NCBI GenBank assembly: GCA_947426455.1
Contig: CANEEC010000008.1
Span: 1-32,648 of the forward strand
Source: an uncultured Clostridia bacterium
GTDB lineage: Bacteria; Bacillota; Clostridia; Peptostreptococcales; Anaerovoracaceae
DNA length: 32,648 nucleotides
Direction: 5' to 3'
Positions 23,600 to 32,648 of this stretch are shown here, piece by piece. Every line of letters starts with the position of its first letter. Position 1 is the stretch's first letter. Under the pieces are notes generated by a model. The model made no database searches, was not told the origin of the DNA, and saw only the letters and a list, made by a program, of their open reading frames with translations. A program made the translations under genes and the position numbers.

Positions 23600-23638
23600 G
23601 TCCGTTTTATCGGACAAAAGTTTTTATAAAGTGATAAT
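23600..23638 (+). promoter_or_regulatory. Candidate hsd promoter overlapped by a palindrome
   Basis: GTCCG-TTTTAT-CGGAC (23600-23615) is a perfect 5-base palindrome. CGGACA (23611-23616) as a -35 and GATAAT (23633-23638) as a -10 are 16 bases apart. The palindrome covers the -35, as an operator for the small XRE regulator would. The arms could instead form a weak hairpin followed by TTTTTAT. The promoter match is only moderate. Confidence 0.4.
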
Positions 23639-23675
23639 GGCGCGGAGTGTCATTTGAAGAATGGAGAGAAAAACT

Positions 23676-25250
23676 ATGGCAAAAGCAGAAAAAAAGCAGG
23701 TGTCCCTTGAGGCTGGCCTGTGGAATGCGTGTAATAAACTGAGAGGCAGTGTTACGGCGACGGACTATGTGAACGTCGTCTTGGGCTTGTTGTTCATACG
23801 CTTTGCATATGACAAATTCAAAGCACAGCGAGAAAAGCTGCTGGCCGACGAGGAAACGGCAGACTTTATTGATAATCCTCGCTTTTATTCCAAGGACAAT
23901 GTGTTCTTCTTGGAGGAGAATGACCGCTGGAATTACATCAAGGATAATTCCAAGTCGAATAAAATTTTCACCTACATTGACGACGCCTTCCGCAATATGG
24001 AGAAGAATAATCCCACGCTGAAGGGTGCTCTTCCCATTGGGTTCTACATCACGCTTCATATCGAGCCGTCAAAGTTTTCTTCACTGATTGACGAAATCGA
24101 CCGCATTCAGTATTCACAAGAAGAGTTTGATGATGTGATCGGTCGTGTTTATGAATACTTTCTCAGAAAGTTCTGCATTGCCGCAAAATCCGAAAAAGGA
24201 GAGTTCTACACTCCGGGCAATATCGTCGAACTTATGACCCTGCTGATCCAGCCTTACTCCGGGTCGGTGTACGATCCCTGTTGCGGTTCTGGCGGGATGT
24301 TTGTACAGAGTGCAGAGTTCATCAAGCGGCATAAAGGCAATAAGAAAGACATCACAATTTACGGTCAGGAGTCCAACGACAAGACTTACAAACTGGCCAG
24401 AATGAACCTTGCGATTCGTGGGCTGAACTGCGACTTGGGCGATATGGATGCTTCTACTTTTACTTCGGACAAGCATCCAAATCTTCGTGCGGATTTCATC
24501 CTTGCCAATCCTCCCTTCAATCTCAAAGACTGGCGAACTGAAAACGAGCTTAGGAATGATCGCCGTTGGGATGGATACGAGGTGCCGCCTGTAAGTAATG
24601 CGAACTACGCATGGATTCTTCACATGCTGGCCCGTCTGTCCTACAACGGCACTGCTGCTTTCCTTCTTGCCAACGGTGCTCTTGGTGCGGATTCTGAAGA
24701 ATACAAGATCCGGAAGCAGCTTATTGAAAACCATAAGGTTGAGGCCATCATCGTGCTACCGAGGGAAATGTTCTATGCAACGGATATTTCCGTCACCCTC
24801 TGGATTGTTGGTAATCACAAAAAGAGTAAGCGGGTAAAGCGGGACGACAAAGAAGTCGTTCTCCGGGACCGTGAAAACGAAATACTGTTCATTGATGCCA
24901 GAACGCTTGGCGACGGAAAAGCAAATGAAGACGGATACGTGCTTCTGACAGAGGCAGACAAACGCAAGATCGCTTCAACACTGTTTGCGTGGCAGTCTCC
25001 TGAGTGGGAAACACTATATCATGATATTCCTGAGTTCTGTTATTCGGCTACAATGGACGAAATCAGAAGCAAGGATTGGAGTCTTGTTCCCTCAAAGTAT
25101 ATTGAGTTTGTAGACCGTGATCTTAGCATCGACTTCCAATCCGAGATGGATCGTATACAGGCTGAAATGAAATCTATTATGGCCGAAGAGCACCATTCGC
25201 AAGGTATCCTTCGTGCGGCATTTGAGGGGATCGGCTATGGGATTGAATAA
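23676..25250 (+). CDS. hsdM: Type I restriction-modification DNA methyltransferase subunit
   Basis: A 524-residue adenine-N6 methyltransferase. It has the HsdM N-terminal helical domain (residues 8-160, LEAGLWNACNKLRGSVTATDY), then EKGEFYTPGNIVELM (173-187), motif I DPCCGSGG (200-207) and the catalytic NPPF (278-281) within ILANPPFNLKDW. It works with HsdS to methylate host target sites. The ATG at 23676 follows GGAGAG; the ATG at 23661 lacks a good ribosome site. It overlaps hsdS by 14 bases. Length and motifs are normal, so it should be active. Confidence 0.95.
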   Translation: MAKAEKKQVSLEAGLWNACNKLRGSVTATDYVNVVLGLLFIRFAYDKFKAQREKLLADEETADFIDNPRFYSKDNVFFLEENDRWNYIKDNSKSNKIFTYIDDAFRNMEKNNPTLKGALPIGFYITLHIEPSKFSSLIDEIDRIQYSQEEFDDVIGRVYEYFLRKFCIAAKSEKGEFYTPGNIVELMTLLIQPYSGSVYDPCCGSGGMFVQSAEFIKRHKGNKKDITIYGQESNDKTYKLARMNLAIRGLNCDLGDMDASTFTSDKHPNLRADFILANPPFNLKDWRTENELRNDRRWDGYEVPPVSNANYAWILHMLARLSYNGTAAFLLANGALGADSEEYKIRKQLIENHKVEAIIVLPREMFYATDISVTLWIVGNHKKSKRVKRDDKEVVLRDRENEILFIDARTLGDGKANEDGYVLLTEADKRKIASTLFAWQSPEWETLYHDIPEFCYSATMDEIRSKDWSLVPSKYIEFVDRDLSIDFQSEMDRIQAEMKSIMAEEHHSQGILRAAFEGIGYGIE

Positions 25251-26373
25251 GGTAAAAATAGGAACTTTCGTAGAACTGTATAGTGAGGCTTGCGGGATTC
25301 CTAACCTGACTGTGAACGATGTTTCAGGAGTAAATAGGGAGAAAGAATTCTTTGAACCGTCAAAACAGGTCGGTGCTGATACCAGCAAGTATAAAGTGGT
25401 GCCGCTTAACTATTTTGCATGCAATCTAATGCACGTAGGTCGTGATGTCGTTCTTCCTATTGCTTTGAACCACTCTGGCAAAAACAAAATTGTAAGTCCG
25501 GCTTATACAGTCTTCAGGATCACAGATGAAACCATAATTTTGAAGGAATACTTCTTTATCCTTCTAAACTCTGAGGAGCGGGATCGATACTTCTGGTTCC
25601 ATACAGATTCATCGATTCGAGATGGAATGGAGTGGAATGTATTCTGTGACGTTGAGATTGAAATACCCGATATTCCCACTCAGAAGAAATACGTGGACAT
25701 TTATCGAGGACTGCAAGAAAACCTCGATGCCGTATCTCGTGGCGTTGAGCAAATGCAAGAAACCTGTGATGTCTATATGGAGCACCTGATAAAAACGGTC
25801 CCGATGAAAGCAATATCATCATTTATCGAGCTGGTGGACGAAAGGAACGAAGATTTGCAGTATTCTCTTGAAGATGTCAGAGGAATTACGACACAAAAAG
25901 AGTTCATTCCGACCAAGGCCAATATGAATGGAGTTTCACTACATAACTATAAAGTTGTAAAGCCTACAGTTTTTGCATATGTAGCTGATACATCCCGACG
26001 TGGCGATAAAATCTCTCTGGCCTTTAATGATACTGCAGATAGTTACATTGTTTCTTCAATTACGACCACATTTGAAATCAAAGAAGAAGCAAAGAATGAT
26101 CTCCTTCCAGATTATCTCTTCATGTTTCTTCGCAGACCAGAATTTGATAGATACGCTCGATATAATTCTTGGGGAAGTGCCCGTGAAACTATAACATGGG
26201 AGGACTTAGGACGACTGGAAATACCTGTTCCTTCTATTGAAGTGCAAAAGAGCGTTGTTAATATTTTTCATTCCTGCAACAGACGTAAGCAGTTAGCTGC
26301 TCAATTATATGAGATGCAACAGCATGTTTGCCCAATATTGGTAAGGGGATCAATTGAGGAAGGGGGCCAATAA
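25237..26373 (+). CDS. hsdS: Type I restriction-modification specificity subunit
   Basis: A 378-residue specificity protein with two target-recognition domains. Each half repeats a similar pattern: DVSGVNREKEFFEPSK then YKVVPLNYFACN in the first, and DVRGITTQKEFIPTKA then YKVVKPTVFAYV in the second. Each domain is followed by a P-x-x-x-x-Q-K helix (IPTQKKYVDIYRGLQENLD and PSIEVQKSVVNIFHSCN) that packs against HsdM. The recognised DNA sequence should be bipartite. There is only one hsdS, with no inverted repeats or recombinase nearby, so no sign of phase switching. Codon use is more AT-rich than in hsdM and hsdR, as expected for an exchangeable gene. Confidence 0.93.
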   Translation: MGLNKVKIGTFVELYSEACGIPNLTVNDVSGVNREKEFFEPSKQVGADTSKYKVVPLNYFACNLMHVGRDVVLPIALNHSGKNKIVSPAYTVFRITDETIILKEYFFILLNSEERDRYFWFHTDSSIRDGMEWNVFCDVEIEIPDIPTQKKYVDIYRGLQENLDAVSRGVEQMQETCDVYMEHLIKTVPMKAISSFIELVDERNEDLQYSLEDVRGITTQKEFIPTKANMNGVSLHNYKVVKPTVFAYVADTSRRGDKISLAFNDTADSYIVSSITTTFEIKEEAKNDLLPDYLFMFLRRPEFDRYARYNSWGSARETITWEDLGRLEIPVPSIEVQKSVVNIFHSCNRRKQLAAQLYEMQQHVCPILVRGSIEEGGQ

Positions 26374-26374
26374 A

Positions 26375-29300
26375 ATGGCGAATTTCAAATACTATGAAAA
26401 CGACTATGAACTGGCCGTCCTTGAGCTGCTTGAAAACTGTGGTTGGGAGTATGAGTGCGGATATGACATTCATCGTGAAAAGGACGATGTAATCCTTCGG
26501 ACGAATTTTCAGGAATATCTGAATCGGAAGTACGGTTATTTTTCGGACGATGAACTGCACACCCTGATCTCTTATATCACCAGCTACTCGAACCAGTCCT
26601 TGTACAGATCCATGAAAGAGACGTACAAGCTGCTTTCCCGTGGGTATGTTCTTCACCGGGATGACGGTACGGATCAGTTCATCGATTTCTTTGAGTTTGG
26701 CCCGGACGCCGAGATGATCAATATCTTTAAGGCCGTCAACCAGTTCGAGTTTGAGGAGTACCACAATCGCCGTCCGGATATAGTTCTGTTTATTAACGGC
26801 ATCCCTGTATCGGTGTTTGAACTAAAGAATCCAGCAGATGAGACAGTCTCGATTGCTGACGCCTACGATCAGACGCACATTCGCTATTCTCAGGACATCC
26901 CGTCGTTGATGAAGTTTGACTTTATCAATATTATAAGCGACGGGGCTAACACCCGATATGGCTCTCTGTTTAGCAGCTATGAGTTTTACTTCAAGTGGAA
27001 CTCGACGAACGGAGAGGACTACAACAATGCAGACGGTATCGATTCGATTCACGTCCTCATCAGTGGATTATTTGCCCACAGGACGCTCCTGAACATCCTT
27101 CACAACTATGTTTATTTCCCGGACCACAGCGACAGCAATCTCTTGATCCTGCCTAAGTACTACCAGTACTATGGCGCAGAGAAAATGTATGCCAACATTC
27201 TCAAGGAATATGGAACCGGCAGCGGAAAAGGTGGTACATATTGGGGAGCGACCGGCTGCGGTAAATCCTATACGATGCTGTTCCTTGCTAAGAGACTCAC
27301 GATGTCTTTGGAACTGCATAAACCGACCATTATCCTGCTGACTGACCGAAATGATCTGGATGAACAGCTCTCGGATGACTTTGAAAACGCAAAAGAGTAT
27401 CTCGTCGATGAGAACTCCGTAAGTATCGCAAACAGGAAGAAACTCCTTGAAAAGCTGGCTGATATTGAGAGCGGCGGTATCTACCTGATGACGATCCAGA
27501 AGTTTTCTGAGGACATCAGCCTTCTTAGCCGGAGAAATAACATCATCTGTATCTCCGATGAGGCCCATCGTACCCAGACGAATACAGAGGCCAAATATGT
27601 TATCTCAAAGAGCGATGCCAAAAAGACATATGGCTTTGCAAAGTACCTGAGAGACTCTTTCCCGAACGCTACCTATGTAGGCTTTACCGGAACACCGGTT
27701 GACGCCACATTGAGAGTGTTTGGCGAAGTCGTCGTTCAGTACACAATGAAACAGTCCCTCGATGATGGCTCTACGGTCGGAATTGCACGTCTGCCCGGTC
27801 CTCGTGAAGTTCAGCTGGATGAGAAAATGGCACAGGCCTGTGACGAGTATTATCGCTTGCAGGCAGAAGCCGGTGCAAACGAATACCAGATCGAGAAGTC
27901 CAAGAAAGACATGACCAACCTGAAGATCATTCTTGGCAATTCGGATCGTCTCGATATCGTGGTTCGTCATTTCATTTGGCATTATGAAAAACGCTGTGAA
28001 GAACACGCCACGGTAAATGGTAAGGCCATGTTCGTCTGCTATGACCGTGAAATAGCGTGGACCGTCTATAACAAGATAAAAGCCCTGCGGCCAGAGTGGT
28101 TTGTTAAGCGTAAATGCGCTCCGGAGTATGAGGGCACCGCCATCGACAGAGACTCCATCGAAATCGAGAAGGTCATGCTCGTTTGTACCAATGGCAAAAA
28201 TGACCCTGCTGAGATGACGGCAGTTATCGGTGACTCGAAGACCCGTAAAGCCTATGCACGGGCATTTAAGGATAATAAGTCAAACCTGAAAATTGCAATC
28301 GTTGTCGATATGTGGATCACCGGATTCGATGTTCCTTCGATGGACACTATGTATTTGGATAAGCCTGTCGAGACCAACAATCTGATCCAGACGATTTCCC
28401 GTGTAAACCGTGTGTTCAAAGGCAAGAAGGAAGGTCTCATCGTCGACTATATTGGGCTTGAAGGCGCAATCCTGACTGCCATGAAACTCTACAACGGCGA
28501 CATTACACCTATAAATGGCGTTGATACCTCGCTGGTTGTTTTCAAAGATTTCTTGGATCGCATCATAGAGCTGATGCACGGGTACGATTATAGTGCGTTC
28601 TTCACGGAGACTATTTCTCCGCTTGAGAGACTGACGATCATTCAAAAAGGCGTTGAATATGTTCTTGCAGAGAAAGCACGGAAAGATAATTTTATGGGAT
28701 TCACCCTGCGCTGCAAGAAGGCATTTGACGTTTGCATTGGCCACGATGCAATAACGGCGCAAGAGGTCGAACAGCTGCATTACTTCCTCTGCGTGAGATC
28801 CGTTATCTTCAAAATGACCTCTGGTGATACGCCGGATGCGACTTTGATGAACCAGCATGTGGCTGAGCTGGTCGATAGAGCGATTAGTTCTACTTACAGC
28901 GGAAAGACGTTCAACTTCGACGAGCAGCCGACCGACGATATCCAGATGCTTTTCAGCGACGAGTTTATCGAAAAACTGAAACGGATACCTTATCCGAACA
29001 CAAAGTATCAAGCCTTAGTAAAGCTGCTGAAACGTGCAATAAAGGAGTTCGGAAAAACGAACCGCCTGAAAGCCATAGAATTCTCCAAGAAGCTGAAGAA
29101 TGTCATTGACCGCTATAATTCCCGGAATACCATCAGCGATGTTGAAGATATTATTGAAGACGTTGTGGACAACCTCAGCGAGGAGCTTGAGAAAATCTTC
29201 TCTGATCTGAAGAAGGAGAAGCAGTCATTTGAGGCAATGGACATTACCTATGAGGAAAAAGCCTTCTATGACATTCTCATCGCTGTGGCTGAGAAATATG

Positions 29301-29536
29301 GGTTTAAGGACCAACTGGCCGAGGATACATACATTTTCCTTGCGAAAGAAATCCAAAAGCTCGTGGGCAACAAATCCAAGTACACCGACTGGACCAACCG
29401 GCAGGATGTAAAGGATGAGCTATATGCAGACGTTGCAAAGCTGCTGAAAAAGCATGGTTATCCGCCGAGAACAATCGATGACGCCTACGATGAGATTATG
29501 AAGCAGGTGGATAACTATAAGCAGTATGCAGATTAA
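26375..29536 (+). CDS. hsdR: Type I restriction endonuclease and translocase subunit
   Basis: A 1,053-residue motor-nuclease. The N-terminal PD-(D/E)XK nuclease has RRPDIVLF (Asp135) and SVFELKNP (Glu149, Lys151). The SF2 motor has GATGCGKS (291-298), LLTDRNDLD, SDEAHRTQ (394-401), FTGTPVD, and later VVDMWITGFDVPSMDTMYLDKP and QTISRVNR. The C-terminal helical domain (from about 850) binds the methyltransferase. All motifs needed for cutting are present. The ATG at 26375 is one base past the hsdS stop and has GAGGAAGGGGG upstream. mcrB follows after 13 bases, so the two systems share a transcript. Confidence 0.95.
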   Translation: MANFKYYENDYELAVLELLENCGWEYECGYDIHREKDDVILRTNFQEYLNRKYGYFSDDELHTLISYITSYSNQSLYRSMKETYKLLSRGYVLHRDDGTDQFIDFFEFGPDAEMINIFKAVNQFEFEEYHNRRPDIVLFINGIPVSVFELKNPADETVSIADAYDQTHIRYSQDIPSLMKFDFINIISDGANTRYGSLFSSYEFYFKWNSTNGEDYNNADGIDSIHVLISGLFAHRTLLNILHNYVYFPDHSDSNLLILPKYYQYYGAEKMYANILKEYGTGSGKGGTYWGATGCGKSYTMLFLAKRLTMSLELHKPTIILLTDRNDLDEQLSDDFENAKEYLVDENSVSIANRKKLLEKLADIESGGIYLMTIQKFSEDISLLSRRNNIICISDEAHRTQTNTEAKYVISKSDAKKTYGFAKYLRDSFPNATYVGFTGTPVDATLRVFGEVVVQYTMKQSLDDGSTVGIARLPGPREVQLDEKMAQACDEYYRLQAEAGANEYQIEKSKKDMTNLKIILGNSDRLDIVVRHFIWHYEKRCEEHATVNGKAMFVCYDREIAWTVYNKIKALRPEWFVKRKCAPEYEGTAIDRDSIEIEKVMLVCTNGKNDPAEMTAVIGDSKTRKAYARAFKDNKSNLKIAIVVDMWITGFDVPSMDTMYLDKPVETNNLIQTISRVNRVFKGKKEGLIVDYIGLEGAILTAMKLYNGDITPINGVDTSLVVFKDFLDRIIELMHGYDYSAFFTETISPLERLTIIQKGVEYVLAEKARKDNFMGFTLRCKKAFDVCIGHDAITAQEVEQLHYFLCVRSVIFKMTSGDTPDATLMNQHVAELVDRAISSTYSGKTFNFDEQPTDDIQMLFSDEFIEKLKRIPYPNTKYQALVKLLKRAIKEFGKTNRLKAIEFSKKLKNVIDRYNSRNTISDVEDIIEDVVDNLSEELEKIFSDLKKEKQSFEAMDITYEEKAFYDILIAVAEKYGFKDQLAEDTYIFLAKEIQKLVGNKSKYTDWTNRQDVKDELYADVAKLLKKHGYPPRTIDDAYDEIMKQVDNYKQYAD

Positions 29537-29549
29537 GGAGGTTACGCGG

Positions 29550-31715
29550 ATGAGTAGCACAAACCAATTTGACTGGGTAGACTTCTATAAGGAGTTGGCC
29601 AGCAAGTTATTACAGTACAAGGATACTCGGCAGGAACTGGTGGAAAAGGTCCGGATGATCTATGAAACCACGGGCATCAATCTTCCTACGCTTGAGCGGG
29701 ATAATCAGATTGTGGACATTGATCCGTTCACCGTTTTTGGCCTGTTTAATAAAAGCTCCATGAAAGAGTCTAACCGGAAAAAGATTATTTCTGCGGTTGC
29801 GGATTTGTTTGATGTTACCACACCTGTGCCGACCTCGTTTGACAGCATCCCGGTGCTCAATAACCAGAATGCTACATTTTATTACTTCGTGGGAGACCGC
29901 GAGGATAGCGATATCGATGACCTCTGGTCGCTATTTGAATCTGCTCTCGCATACGCTGCCAGCCCGACAGCTGACAATCGCACAAAGCTCTCGAAGTATT
30001 TTGACCTTACCATCAATAAAAAAGGAAATGGTAACAGCAAAATAACGATGGGAATGTACTGGATCGCGCCTAATGCATTCCTGAATTTGGACCAGCGTAA
30101 CACGTGGTACATTTATGAATCCGGGAAGATACCTGCCGAACTGGTACAGACGCTTCCGACTATTGAACCGAAAATTCCGTCTTCGAAGTATTTTGACATT
30201 GTTGAAAAACTTAGGGCTTACTTGCAGAGCGAAGAGAGTGCTCTGAAGGATTTCAAGGAGCTGAGTTTTGAGGCTTGGCGGTATTCAGAAGAAGTCAACA
30301 AAGAGAATCGTGCTAAAAAGGTGCAGGCCGAGCGTGAAACCAAGGGTGCTGCGTTAGCGGATGAGGATGTGGAAACTACTCATTACTGGATTTATTCTCC
30401 CGGTGATGGTGCGACAATCTGGGATGAGTGTTATAACAACGGAATCATGGCAATCGGATGGGACCCGATTGGTGATTTGAGCGCTTACAGCAGCAAGGAT
30501 GAGATGAAGCAGGCTATGAAGGAAAAGATCGATCCTTCCAAGCCATATAAAAATGCTGCACACGCTACATGGCAGTTTGCCAACGAAATGAAGCCCGGTG
30601 ATGTTGTATTCGCAAAAAAAGGAATGCATCTCGTTATTGGCCGTGGTGTCGTAGAATCGGGATATGAGTTTGATCCGAGTCGCCAGCATTACAAAAATGT
30701 ACGAAAAGTAAACTGGACGCATAAGGGTGAATGGGATCATCCCGGTCAGGCTGTTATGAAAACACTGACAGACATCACCTCGTATACAGACTACGTCGAG
30801 AAGCTGAACGCCATGTTTGAAAGCGACACTATCGACGATGTTGAAGAGCAGGAAATCGAATACCCTGCATACGATGCAGAGAAGTTCCTTGAAGAAGTGT
30901 ATATGGATGAAGATAGCTATGAAACTCTTGTAGCTCTCGTCCGCAACAAGAAAAATGTCATCCTGCAAGGCGCACCGGGAGTTGGTAAGACCTTCGCTGC
31001 AAAGAGGCTGGCCTATTCGATGATGGGTGTTAAGGACCCGAATCGCGTAATGATGGTGCAGTTCCATCAGAGCTATTCATACGAAGATTTCATAATGGGC
31101 TTCCGTCCTTCTGAGAAAGGCTTCGAGCTTAAACGCGGTGCATTTTACAATTTCTGCAAAGAGGCAGAGATCGACAGCGAAAACGACTACTTCTTTATCA
31201 TTGATGAAATCAATCGTGGTAATCTGAGCAAGATATTCGGTGAGCTGTTTATGCTGATTGAAAGCGACAAGCGCGGTGTGGAGCTACAGCTGCTTTATTC
31301 GGACGAGAAGTTTTCTGTTCCGAGCAATGTTTATATCATCGGCATGATGAATACGGCGGACCGCAGTTTGGCAATGCTGGATTATGCTCTCCGGAGAAGA
31401 TTCGCATTTTATGAGATGAAGCCCGGTTTTGAGACTGATGGTTTCAGGGAGTATCGTATGAGCCTCGCCAGTGAGAAATTTGATAGTCTTATAAACTGTG
31501 TTGAAAATCTGAATGCGGTAATTGCGGCAGACGAGTCGCTTGGCGAAGGCTTCTGCATTGGACACAGTTATTTCTGTAATCTCGATAAGGCTACCGATCA
31601 GACTCTTTCCGGCATCGTGGAGTTTGAACTGATACCGCTGTTAAAAGAATACTGGTTTGATGAGCCCGTGAAGGTAAAGGACTGGATCAACAATTTAAGG
31701 AGCGCTATTAAGTGA
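29550..31715 (+). CDS. mcrB: McrB-like GTPase with EVE domain (type IV restriction)
   Basis: A 721-residue protein. Residues 1-255 are an N-terminal region shared by many Firmicutes McrB-like proteins, with no function I can name. Residues 277-420 (HYWIYSPGDGATIWDE..., GDVVFAKKG, VIGRGVV) are an EVE-like domain of the PUA/YTH superfamily that reads modified bases. The AAA+ GTPase has GAPGVGKT (474-481), FFIIDEINRGN (548-558) and the McrB hallmark NTADRS (601-606), then LDYALRRRF. It should bind modified DNA and, with McrC, translocate and cut it. The ATG at 29550 has AAGGAGG upstream, favoured over 29526, which lies inside hsdR. The stop overlaps mcrC as GTGA. Confidence 0.93.
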   Translation: MSSTNQFDWVDFYKELASKLLQYKDTRQELVEKVRMIYETTGINLPTLERDNQIVDIDPFTVFGLFNKSSMKESNRKKIISAVADLFDVTTPVPTSFDSIPVLNNQNATFYYFVGDREDSDIDDLWSLFESALAYAASPTADNRTKLSKYFDLTINKKGNGNSKITMGMYWIAPNAFLNLDQRNTWYIYESGKIPAELVQTLPTIEPKIPSSKYFDIVEKLRAYLQSEESALKDFKELSFEAWRYSEEVNKENRAKKVQAERETKGAALADEDVETTHYWIYSPGDGATIWDECYNNGIMAIGWDPIGDLSAYSSKDEMKQAMKEKIDPSKPYKNAAHATWQFANEMKPGDVVFAKKGMHLVIGRGVVESGYEFDPSRQHYKNVRKVNWTHKGEWDHPGQAVMKTLTDITSYTDYVEKLNAMFESDTIDDVEEQEIEYPAYDAEKFLEEVYMDEDSYETLVALVRNKKNVILQGAPGVGKTFAAKRLAYSMMGVKDPNRVMMVQFHQSYSYEDFIMGFRPSEKGFELKRGAFYNFCKEAEIDSENDYFFIIDEINRGNLSKIFGELFMLIESDKRGVELQLLYSDEKFSVPSNVYIIGMMNTADRSLAMLDYALRRRFAFYEMKPGFETDGFREYRMSLASEKFDSLINCVENLNAVIAADESLGEGFCIGHSYFCNLDKATDQTLSGIVEFELIPLLKEYWFDEPVKVKDWINNLRSAIK

Positions 31716-32648
31716 TACCTATTCAGAATATTTACTACATGCTGTCTTATGCCTTTCAAGTGCTAAACGAGCAGGGCTATAAGAATATAGCGACAGAACA
31801 ATTTAATAATGTGGCGGAGCTATGCGCAGCGATTCTGGCAAAGGGTATCTCGGTACAGTTAAAACGCGGGCTTGGACGAGAGTACATAGAGCAGACAGAA
31901 TCACTGTCTTCGCTGCGTGGTCGAATTGAGATATCCGAGTCAATAAAAACGAGAAGTATGCTTAAAAAGCAGCTTATCTGTTCTTATGATGATCTCTCTG
32001 TAAATTCTTACATGAATCGAATCATAAAAACGACAATGGAGTTGCTTCTTCACGCGGATATTTCCAAGGCTCGGAAAAAGGAGCTCCGAAAGCTACTGGT
32101 ATTCTTCGGAGATGTAGAACTTCTCGATGTTCATACCATCAATTGGAATGTGCAGTACAACCGCAATAATCAGACATACCGGATGCTGATCTCAATTTGC
32201 TATTTGGTAGTCAAAGGGCTGCTACAGACAAATTCGGATGGAACGACGCGATTAATGGACTTCTTGGACGAACAGCGGATGTGCCGTCTTTATGAGAAGT
32301 TTATCCTTGAATACTATCGCAGGGAGTTCCCACAGATATCGGCCAGCGCATCACAGATACCTTGGGCTGTTGATGATGGAATGAGAGCCATGCTTCCGGT
32401 TATGCAGAGCGACATTATGCTTTCCTACGAGGATAAGGTCCTCATCATTGATGCAAAGTATTATTCGCACACTACGCAGGCGCAGTATGACACGCATACG
32501 CTTCACTCGAATAACCTCTATCAGATTTTCACCTACGTTAAGAACAAGGATTCTGAACTTGCAGAGGTGCCTCATGTAGTTTCGGGAATGCTGCTTTATG
32601 CTCGGACCGAGGAAGCGGTGCAGCCTAACAATACATACCAGATGAGCG
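31712..32648 (+). CDS. mcrC: McrC nuclease subunit, C-terminus cut by the window edge
   Basis: The first 312 residues of McrC, starting at a GTG that overlaps the mcrB stop (GTGA). It begins MIPIQNIYYMLSYAFQVLNE, the usual McrC start. The PD-(D/E)XK nuclease centre is visible as MQSDIML (Asp234) and VLIIDAKYY (Asp247, Lys249), preceded by RLYEKFILEYYRREFP. McrC stimulates McrB GTP hydrolysis and cuts DNA. The frame is still open at the right edge. The intact nuclease motif and coupling suggest a working type IV system. Confidence 0.93.
   Translation, partial: MIPIQNIYYMLSYAFQVLNEQGYKNIATEQFNNVAELCAAILAKGISVQLKRGLGREYIEQTESLSSLRGRIEISESIKTRSMLKKQLICSYDDLSVNSYMNRIIKTTMELLLHADISKARKKELRKLLVFFGDVELLDVHTINWNVQYNRNNQTYRMLISICYLVVKGLLQTNSDGTTRLMDFLDEQRMCRLYEKFILEYYRREFPQISASASQIPWAVDDGMRAMLPVMQSDIMLSYEDKVLIIDAKYYSHTTQAQYDTHTLHSNNLYQIFTYVKNKDSELAEVPHVVSGMLLYARTEEAVQPNNTYQMS

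Noticed and set aside
23661..25250. Longer HsdM starting at 23661
   Set aside because: The ATG at 23676 has GGAGAG at proper distance and begins with the usual HsdM N-terminus.
25237..26373. Phase-variable hsdS locus
   Set aside because: There is a single full-length hsdS, with no second partial hsdS, no inverted repeats and no recombinase nearby; the internal similarity is the normal two-domain duplication.

Overview
The window looks like a piece of a Bacillota (Clostridia-type, probably gut) chromosome. Almost every gene has a strong AGGAGG-type ribosome binding site, and the phage gene set (DUF2800, DUF2815, a PolA-type polymerase, SNF2 helicase, DUF1492, P27 terminase) is the one usual in prophages of that group. 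No rRNA, tRNA, CRISPR array or insertion sequence was recognised, so the species cannot be named.

Bases 1 to about 19,880 are one end of an HK97-type tailed prophage, read entirely on the minus strand. Its early half (19,621 down to about 9,020) holds a sigma-like regulator with a structured leader, a Cas4-like nuclease, DUF2815, a family A DNA polymerase, a primase-helicase, a VRR-NUC nuclease, an SNF2 helicase and a DUF1492 regulator. Its late half (8,912 down to 1) holds an HNH endonuclease, small terminase, a short S-adenosylmethionine synthetase next to a ParB-methyltransferase fusion, several small conserved proteins, large terminase, portal, ClpP-like protease and the first codons of the capsid gene. 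The packaging module looks damaged: the portal has an in-frame TGA at a probable tryptophan codon, and the large terminase has lost a normal start, consistent with a 2-base deletion. Intrinsic terminators sit directly in front of early genes with no room for a promoter, which suggests readthrough control.

Bases from about 19,885 to the right edge form a plus-strand defence island, more AT-rich at its start. It begins with a good sigma-70 promoter and a structured leader. It then encodes a tightly coupled ABC-three-component (ABC-3C) operon: a protein with an unrecognised N-terminal region plus an ABC-3C C-terminal domain, a middle component and an SMC/Rad50-like ATPase. A small XRE-type regulator overlaps the ATPase gene. 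A complete type I restriction-modification system (hsdM, hsdS, hsdR) follows and runs, after a 13-base gap, into an EVE-domain McrB and McrC (cut by the window edge).

The island sits where the integrase and repressor genes of such a prophage would be expected, and a gene fragment at the junction suggests replacement or recombination there. The island combines three defence logics: an ABC-3C system, restriction of DNA unmodified at the type I site, and restriction of modified DNA by McrBC. The neighbouring phage carries its own modification enzyme and a possible cofactor-making enzyme.
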